DNA from: CAYVQU01 sp964453155
GTDB taxonomy: Bacteria > Chloroflexota > Anaerolineae > Anaerolineales > UBA11858
Assembly: GCA_964453155.1 (NCBI GenBank)
Contig: CAYVQU010000037.1
Span: 1-36,215, forward strand
Direction: 5' to 3'
DNA: 36,215 bases
The position numbers and the translations under genes are program-made. The notes under the pieces are model-generated. The model ran no database searches, had not been told where the DNA came from, and saw only the letters and a program-made list of their open reading frames with translations. Positions within the stretch are counted from its first letter, which is position 1; every line of letters starts with the position of its first letter. Shown in pieces: positions 31,621 to 36,215 of this stretch.

Positions 31621-32184
31621 TTAAGCAATTTCAGGTTCTATCAAACCCAGTTTCCCATCGCGCCGTTTATAAAGAATATTTATCGAATTTGTATTCGCAT
31701 TGAAGAATACAAAGAAGTCTTCATGGCCTAGAAGAGCCATTTGTTCAATTGCTTCGTGCTCATCCATGGGCATAACCATGAATCGCTTACGGCGAACAAT
31801 TTCAATCATATCGTCAGGCGGACCTTCATCAGGTTCTCCAGTGACAAAATCAGCAACCGTTGAGCGATCTCCACGACCGCGGAAACGTTTCCCCTTATAC
31901 CGTTCAATGCGACGCTGCATTTTCGAAATTGCCGAATCTAAAGCTGAAAAAATATCATCGGCTCTCTCTTCGGAGCGTAAAATATAACCTTTGCCACGTA
32001 GTGTAATTTGCGCAACCTGGCGATCAGTTGCACTACGTGCCGATTTGACATAAGCTAAATCCACACGGGCTTCCTCAATATTGCCGAGGTAGCGATCTAG
32101 CTTAGACACCTTCTTATCGACATACTCTTGGATGCGGTCCGTAATTTCGAGATTGCGTCCAAAAACTTCAACTTCTAGTGTCAT
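31621..32184 (-). CDS. hpf: Long-form ribosome hibernation promoting factor
   Basis: 187 residues. The N-terminal HPF/RaiA domain (1-100) has MTLEVEVFGRNLEITDRIQEYV, KKVSKLDRYL and the RSEERADDIFSALDSAISKM helix. The C-terminal dimerisation domain (about 125-187) has IVRRKRFMVMPMDEHEAIEQ and FFVFFNANTNSINILYKRRDGKLGLIEP. Long HPF proteins dimerise 70S ribosomes into inactive 100S particles in stationary phase or stress. GGAGG six bases upstream of the ATG sets the start. Confidence 0.96.
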   Translation of the reverse strand: MTLEVEVFGRNLEITDRIQEYVDKKVSKLDRYLGNIEEARVDLAYVKSARSATDRQVAQITLRGKGYILRSEERADDIFSALDSAISKMQRRIERYKGKRFRGRGDRSTVADFVTGEPDEGPPDDMIEIVRRKRFMVMPMDEHEAIEQMALLGHEDFFVFFNANTNSINILYKRRDGKLGLIEPEIA

Positions 32185-32264
32185 TTCAAACCTCCAAACA
32201 AGATATTTTGAGCGTAGTGCAATTGAGAATTTTCACACGTAGAGCCCAACTCCACTACAAACCG

Positions 32265-32999
32265 TCATTCTGCTGAACTAAATTCAGCCCGGGCCAATGT
32301 GAGGCCATACACTTTTTTTGCTCCAGCCTTAAGTAAAGCTACAGCACAAGCATCTAGGGTGGCACCACTTGTGGTTACATCGTCAATAACCAAGATAGTC
32401 TTTTCATTGACTAATTTGGCACCCGCTTTAAATGCTTCACTAACATTTTTTTGCCGCTCCTGGCGATTTAGTGAGACTTGTGATTTCGTCTCGCGAACTC
32501 GCCATAAGGCTTTAGGACGGTAGGCGAGGTTAAACCGTAAAGCTAGAGGGTAAGCCAGTAGTGAGGCTTGATTATAGCCGCGCTCCTTTTTACGGGCAAC
32601 GCCCAATGGAACCGGCACCACCATATCCACATCCCAATTTAATGATTCCAAGAGCGTGATTAAGGGCTGGGCGAGAGAATCACCAAATGCCAGATTCCCC
32701 CGATATTTCAACTGATGAAGGGCATTTCTTACCGCTCCACCGAATATGGACCAAGATCGAATTGCTGCATAATGCGGCTTTTCACGTTGGCACCGAACAC
32801 ATAAATCCGCAGTGTTTATATTTTGCCCACAAATTTGACACAAAGGAGGGTATATTTTCTTAGCATTTGACAGACACTCGGAACACCAGCGACTTCCATC
32901 GCTCCCACACCCGCCGCATTTTGGTGGGAATAACCAATCTATAACTATCCAGAACCAGGAATAGGTTAAATAACGAATTATTGGCCTCCTTGAGACCAA
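32265..32999 (-). CDS. ComF-family phosphoribosyltransferase-like protein
   Basis: 244 residues. The N-terminal zinc finger region has CGGCGSDGSRWCSEC and CQICG...CVRCQ. The C-terminal type I PRTase fold carries KERGYNQASLLA and the PRPP-binding loop ILVIDDVTTSGATL. ComF proteins assist DNA uptake in naturally competent bacteria. The start is uncertain: no in-frame ATG is present, the furthest plausible one is the TTG at 32999, and a good AAGGAGG lies inside the first codons, so a rare start codon near 32980 is possible. It begins only 13 bases after tadC. Confidence 0.85.
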   Translation of the reverse strand: MVSRRPIIRYLTYSWFWIVIDWLFPPKCGGCGSDGSRWCSECLSNAKKIYPPLCQICGQNINTADLCVRCQREKPHYAAIRSWSIFGGAVRNALHQLKYRGNLAFGDSLAQPLITLLESLNWDVDMVVPVPLGVARKKERGYNQASLLAYPLALRFNLAYRPKALWRVRETKSQVSLNRQERQKNVSEAFKAGAKLVNEKTILVIDDVTTSGATLDACAVALLKAGAKKVYGLTLARAEFSSAE

Positions 33000-33012
33000 G
33001 CATACGATTTAA

Positions 33013-33963
33013 TTAGAAGAATTGTCCGAGAGCTGAATTCATCAACATCATTCCCGCTGGCCCCAACAAAATAACCATAATCGAGGGGAAAATCAATAAT
33101 GCCATTGGAAATAACATTTTTACCGGTGCTTTGTGAGCTTCTTCTTCAGCAGCCTGCCGCCGTTTCATCCGCATTTGTTCTGACTGAATCCGCAAGACCC
33201 GCGCCATACTCACACCCAATTGCTCACTTTGAATAATAGCCGCGACAAAACTGGTCATTTCTGGAATCCCCACACGTTCAGCCATATCACGCAACGCCTC
33301 GCGTCGTAATTTCCCGAGTTGGATCTCGCGTAAGACGCGGCCGAAAGCCCGAGATAATTCATTTTCCCACTTCTCATAAACTTTAGCCATCGCCCCATCG
33401 AAACCTAAGCCTGCTTCAACACAAACTGTTAGAAGATCGAGGGCGTCGGGCATTGCCTTATTGATATCTTTTTGTCTTCTGGTAATACGACTGCGAACGA
33501 GCAGTTCTGGCAAATAAAAACCCAGAATGGTGAAGATACCAATGATGAGGATTTTTCGACCCCAAGTCCAATCAACTGGTGCGATCGTAAAAATAAAGAA
33601 CAACAATCCGGCCAGGCCAATGGCAGTCACGAAACGTAATGCCCAGAAAATGGTGGGGTCAATACCACGGGGGTTACCAGCCTGCTCAAGCTTTCGGGCG
33701 GTTTCTTGAATTGCGTTTTGAGGGGTAAATCGTAAAGCAAACTCACCCAGGCGACGGGCCATGGGGAAGATGATACGTTCGGTAATCGGCTGGGATAATT
33801 CAATTTCCTCTAAATTGGCAGATTCGCCCCGGGAAGCAAACTCCATAAGACGATCTTGAAGAGGGTCAATTTGATCCGATGAGTCGCGTAAACCAATCAC
33901 AACCAACACGACTGCCCCCACAATTATGACCAACCCAATAATTACAAGTACCAGGATATTCAT
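33013..33963 (-). CDS. tadC: Tad pilus inner-membrane protein TadC
   Basis: About 316 residues. An N-terminal helix is followed by the type II secretion F domain (about 170-300), with DLLTVCVEAGLGFDGAMAKV and LRIQSEQMRMKRRQAAEEEAHKAPVKMLFP, characteristic of TadC. TadB and TadC form the platform on which the Tad/Flp pilus is built. GAGGAG six bases upstream of the ATG at 33963 sets the start, inside the 3' end region of tadB. Confidence 0.92.
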   Translation of the reverse strand: MNILVLVIIGLVIIVGAVVLVVIGLRDSSDQIDPLQDRLMEFASRGESANLEEIELSQPITERIIFPMARRLGEFALRFTPQNAIQETARKLEQAGNPRGIDPTIFWALRFVTAIGLAGLLFFIFTIAPVDWTWGRKILIIGIFTILGFYLPELLVRSRITRRQKDINKAMPDALDLLTVCVEAGLGFDGAMAKVYEKWENELSRAFGRVLREIQLGKLRREALRDMAERVGIPEMTSFVAAIIQSEQLGVSMARVLRIQSEQMRMKRRQAAEEEAHKAPVKMLFPMALLIFPSIMVILLGPAGMMLMNSALGQFF

Positions 33964-33979
33964 CGATATCTCCTCAGCA

Positions 33980-34948
33980 CTACACTTCGATATCTGCAAT
34001 CCGTGTCATGACAAAATAACCAATACTAATCATAATGCCAACACACGACGCCCAGATGACGCCACAAATCATATTGTCGAACATCGTCAACATATAATCG
34101 CGATTGATAAACCACAAGGCCAATGCCAATAATATAGGCAATAATGCCAAAAAGCGGCCCGAATACATCGCTTGGGAGGTTAGCACTCGAATTTCCCCCT
34201 TAATCCGCACTCGCTCACGGATCGTGAAGGAAATCGTATCTAAAATCTCGGCCAGGTTACCCCCAACTTCGCGCTGCACATTGATGGCCACGATGATCAA
34301 ATCTAAGTCATCACTGGGAATCCGGCGGTGGAGATTATCGAGAGCTTCATCCATTGGAATACCGATTTGCATTTCCTGAACAACTCGGCGAAATTCATCT
34401 GAAATTGGAGCCGGGAGTTCTTTGCTAACTGCCTCCATAGCCTGTACGGTAGAAAACCCGGCCCGTAACCCATTGACAACCAAATTGAGCATATCTTGTA
34501 GTTGCTCATTGAAACGGTTCAAACGTTGGTTTTTTTGCCGCCCGATATAAATCCGAGGGATGATTAAACCAACAACGCCGCCGATGATTCCAGAAATAAT
34601 ATTTCGTCCACCTAAAAACCAGGCCAGGGCTCCCAATCCTACTGCCGCGATAACCATCAATGCCAAGTATTCGGCGGCGCGCAGTTTAACATCAGCCTGA
34701 GCCAAATTCCGACTGACCCGGTCAGCCCATTTAGATCCTTCTAAGCGATTATCGAGCCAATTGGTTAATGGAGAAGGCCTATCATCATCTTCGCCTTCCA
34801 CTTCAAAAAGCTCTTCTTCGATATACTGCCCCAACCGTTCATCGACAAATGAACGCTCACTGCGAACCGAAACTATGACGCCGACAATTAACAATCCGAC
34901 GGCAATTACCCCCCCCGCAATCAACATGACAGTCATCGATGGCATCAT
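33980..34948 (-). CDS. tadB: Tad pilus inner-membrane protein TadB
   Basis: 322 residues. An N-terminal helix (about 6-27) is followed by a cytoplasmic linker, two central helices (about 95-130), the type II secretion F domain with FNEQLQDMLNLVVNGLRAGF and IAINVQREVGGNLAEILDTI-type motifs (here IVAINVQREVGGNLAEIL), and two C-terminal helices. Together with TadC it forms the pilus platform. It starts 36 bases after the cpaF remainder. An ATGATG start gives two possible first codons. Confidence 0.92.
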   Translation of the reverse strand: MMPSMTVMLIAGGVIAVGLLIVGVIVSVRSERSFVDERLGQYIEEELFEVEGEDDDRPSPLTNWLDNRLEGSKWADRVSRNLAQADVKLRAAEYLALMVIAAVGLGALAWFLGGRNIISGIIGGVVGLIIPRIYIGRQKNQRLNRFNEQLQDMLNLVVNGLRAGFSTVQAMEAVSKELPAPISDEFRRVVQEMQIGIPMDEALDNLHRRIPSDDLDLIIVAINVQREVGGNLAEILDTISFTIRERVRIKGEIRVLTSQAMYSGRFLALLPILLALALWFINRDYMLTMFDNMICGVIWASCVGIMISIGYFVMTRIADIEV

Positions 34949-34984
34949 TTATTCCTTACACGAAATTATTTGGACAAATTTCAA

Positions 34985-35740
34985 CTAATATCCTCGGCGG
35001 CCACCAATACCAAAGATGGACGGCGGCAGATTAATTCCAGCCGCCTCAATTTGAGAAATACACCGGGGTCGCAAACCAGTTGGCCGCAACCGACCGATCA
35101 CTTTACCATCTTCAATACCGCTTTGTTCGAAGGTAAAGACATCGGTCATTGTAATGACATCACCTTCCATACCACTTACTTCAGTCACATTTACCACTTT
35201 ACGGGAACCATCTCGCAACCGCTCTTGATGGACAACCATATCAATAGCAGATGAAATCTGTTCACGAATTGCCCGAATGGGTAAATCCATACCAGCCATC
35301 AGGCTCATGGTTTCAACACGAGAGAGGGTATCCCGCGGACCATTGGAGTGGGCGGTAGTCATTGAACCATCATGGCCCGTGTTCATTGCCTGAAGCATAT
35401 CCAAGGCGGCTTCATCGCGAATCTCACCAACAATTATCCGATCTGGTCGCATACGCAGTGAGTTCACAACCAATTGCTGAATAGTTATTTCACCCCGACC
35501 TTCAATGTTTGGTGGGCGCGATTCCAAAGTGACAACGTGTTCCTGGCGCAATTGGACTTCAGCGGCGTTCTCGATGGTAAGAATGCGTTCATCACCGGGA
35601 ATAAACTGGGAAAGAATATTTAGGAGAGTTGTTTTCCCTGAACCAGTACCGCCGGAAATAACAACATTCAAACGAGCTTCAACACATGCCTTTAGGAATT
35701 GGAGCGCTTCGGAAGTAATTGAACCAAATTTAAATTGTGG
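34985..35740 (-). pseudogene. cpaF: 5'-truncated Tad pilus ATPase CpaF/TadA
   Basis: 251 residues of open frame covering only the C-terminal ATPase domain of a protein normally around 450 residues. Walker A is ISGGTGSGKTTLL. Then follow PGDERILTIENAAEVQL, RPDRIIVGEIRDEAALDMLQ (Walker B) and MTTAHSNGPRDTL. The preceding SITSEALQFLKACVEARLN matches the CpaF sequence just before Walker A, but beyond FKFG the homology stops at a TGA in the frame. No ATG is available; a TTG at 35671 is inside the domain. The 5' half is missing, and its place is taken by the start of cpaB. Tad pilus extension/retraction should fail unless an intact copy exists elsewhere. Confidence 0.85.
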
Positions 35741-35960
35741 TCAAAAGAGTTTCATCCAACAAGGTTCCTCGAGGAGTATTTTGAGTAACAACAACAACCT
35801 CATTGACCTCTGGAATCGGCGTTGGCACAATATCACCTTCCACAACTTCCGGAACTTCGGCTGGAGTTTGGGATGAGAAGCGGCGAAACAACACAAAAGC
35901 GGCCACCAATCCCAAAATGATGATCAAAGCTAAGTAGATGAAGATTCGTCCTCGGCGCAT
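35730..35960 (-). pseudogene. cpaB: 3'-truncated Tad pilus protein CpaB/RcpC
   Basis: 76 residues only. The N-terminal membrane anchor (MRRGRIFIYLALIIILGLVA) and Pro/Val-rich linker lead into the first strand of a SAF domain (VVVVTQNTPRGTLLDETLLT), then a stop. Full CpaB proteins are about 250-300 residues. GGAGG four bases upstream of the ATG is intact, so this is the genuine 5' end of the gene. Its frame runs straight into the cpaF remainder in another frame. The 255 bases upstream (to the window end) are AT-rich and hold no gene I can see. Confidence 0.82.
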
Positions 35961-36215
35961 AGTAGCCTCCCAACTAAATGGCTAAACTTATTAACTAGTC
36001 AAACCTAACAATATTAAATATTTCGAAAATTATGATAATCCAAATCCGGCAGAAAATTGAGAAAAACCATAGGATCAATCAAGAGTCTTTAGCAAACTAT
36101 TTCATCCAAACGGTTCCGAATTGGCAAATATCATCTGTAAGCGATTTAAATAGATGCATAAAGGACTCTACTGCAGTAACTCAGGCAAAACAGAAGCGTT
36201 GAGCAACAAAAAAGA

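Noticed and set aside
34985..35671. Complete short ATPase gene starting at the TTG at 35671
   Set aside because: The TTG encodes an internal Leu just before Walker A. CpaF similarity continues upstream for about 20 residues, so the frame is a truncated gene.

Overview
The window (about 36 kb, moderate GC) looks like a chromosomal segment of a free-living bacterium, most likely a Chloroflexota (Anaerolineae-like) genome. This is an inference from several things together: large YfhO-type membrane glycosyltransferase-like proteins, a Tad pilus locus, a Grx/DUF2085 fusion protein, an inositol-phosphate synthase, many lipoproteins with Thr/Pro/Ser-rich linkers, and UGA-decoded selenoproteins. No phage, IS element, CRISPR array or plasmid gene was seen.

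Layout. 1-950: a tRNA-Val(UAC) and a lipoprotein. 981-4216 (minus): MscS channel, D-cysteine desulfhydrase/ACC deaminase-family enzyme, FemAB-like aminoacyltransferase. 4386-12166 (minus): an ABAB cluster in which a GT-C-like polytopic protein and a YfhO-family protein occur twice in alternation. 12283-15486 (plus): Zn-ribbon coiled-coil protein and a membrane-anchored NACHT/HEAT-like NTPase. 15549-17858 (minus): yggU, yggT, yggS, pgeF, followed upstream by a thiol-redox operon ccdA - resA-like - Grx/DUF2085 (17863-20186). 20264-21361: Tat-exported L,D-transpeptidase. 21654-24107 (plus): inositol-3-phosphate synthase and an MFS transporter, then a decayed ACT-like remnant.

The most striking part is 24400-30333. 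A copper-responsive operon (csoR - copZ - copA, with a good promoter and a CsoR-type operator) ends in a gene that appears broken by an in-frame TGA. That TGA sits exactly at the first position of a thioredoxin-fold CxxC site (U-P-P-C), so I read it as a selenocysteine codon. Just upstream of the operon a second lipoprotein gene has the same arrangement (W-U-G-S-C). Each TGA is followed at a suitable distance by a hairpin fitting the bacterial SECIS model. A divergent Cys-type TlpA paralogue and a diverged Lgt-like protein lie next to it. Together these suggest a Sec-dependent, surface-anchored thiol-redox module tied to copper export. The Sec machinery (selA, selB, selC, selD) is not in this window.

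30367-32999 holds DUF302, a cNMP-binding protein, a small conserved-looking protein, the long-form ribosome hibernation factor and ComF. The end (33013-35960) is a Tad pilus locus (tadC, tadB, cpaF, cpaB) in which a deletion, or an assembly error, joins the 5' end of cpaB to the 3' part of cpaF.

Gene order was read directly. Functions rest on motif recognition without database searches.
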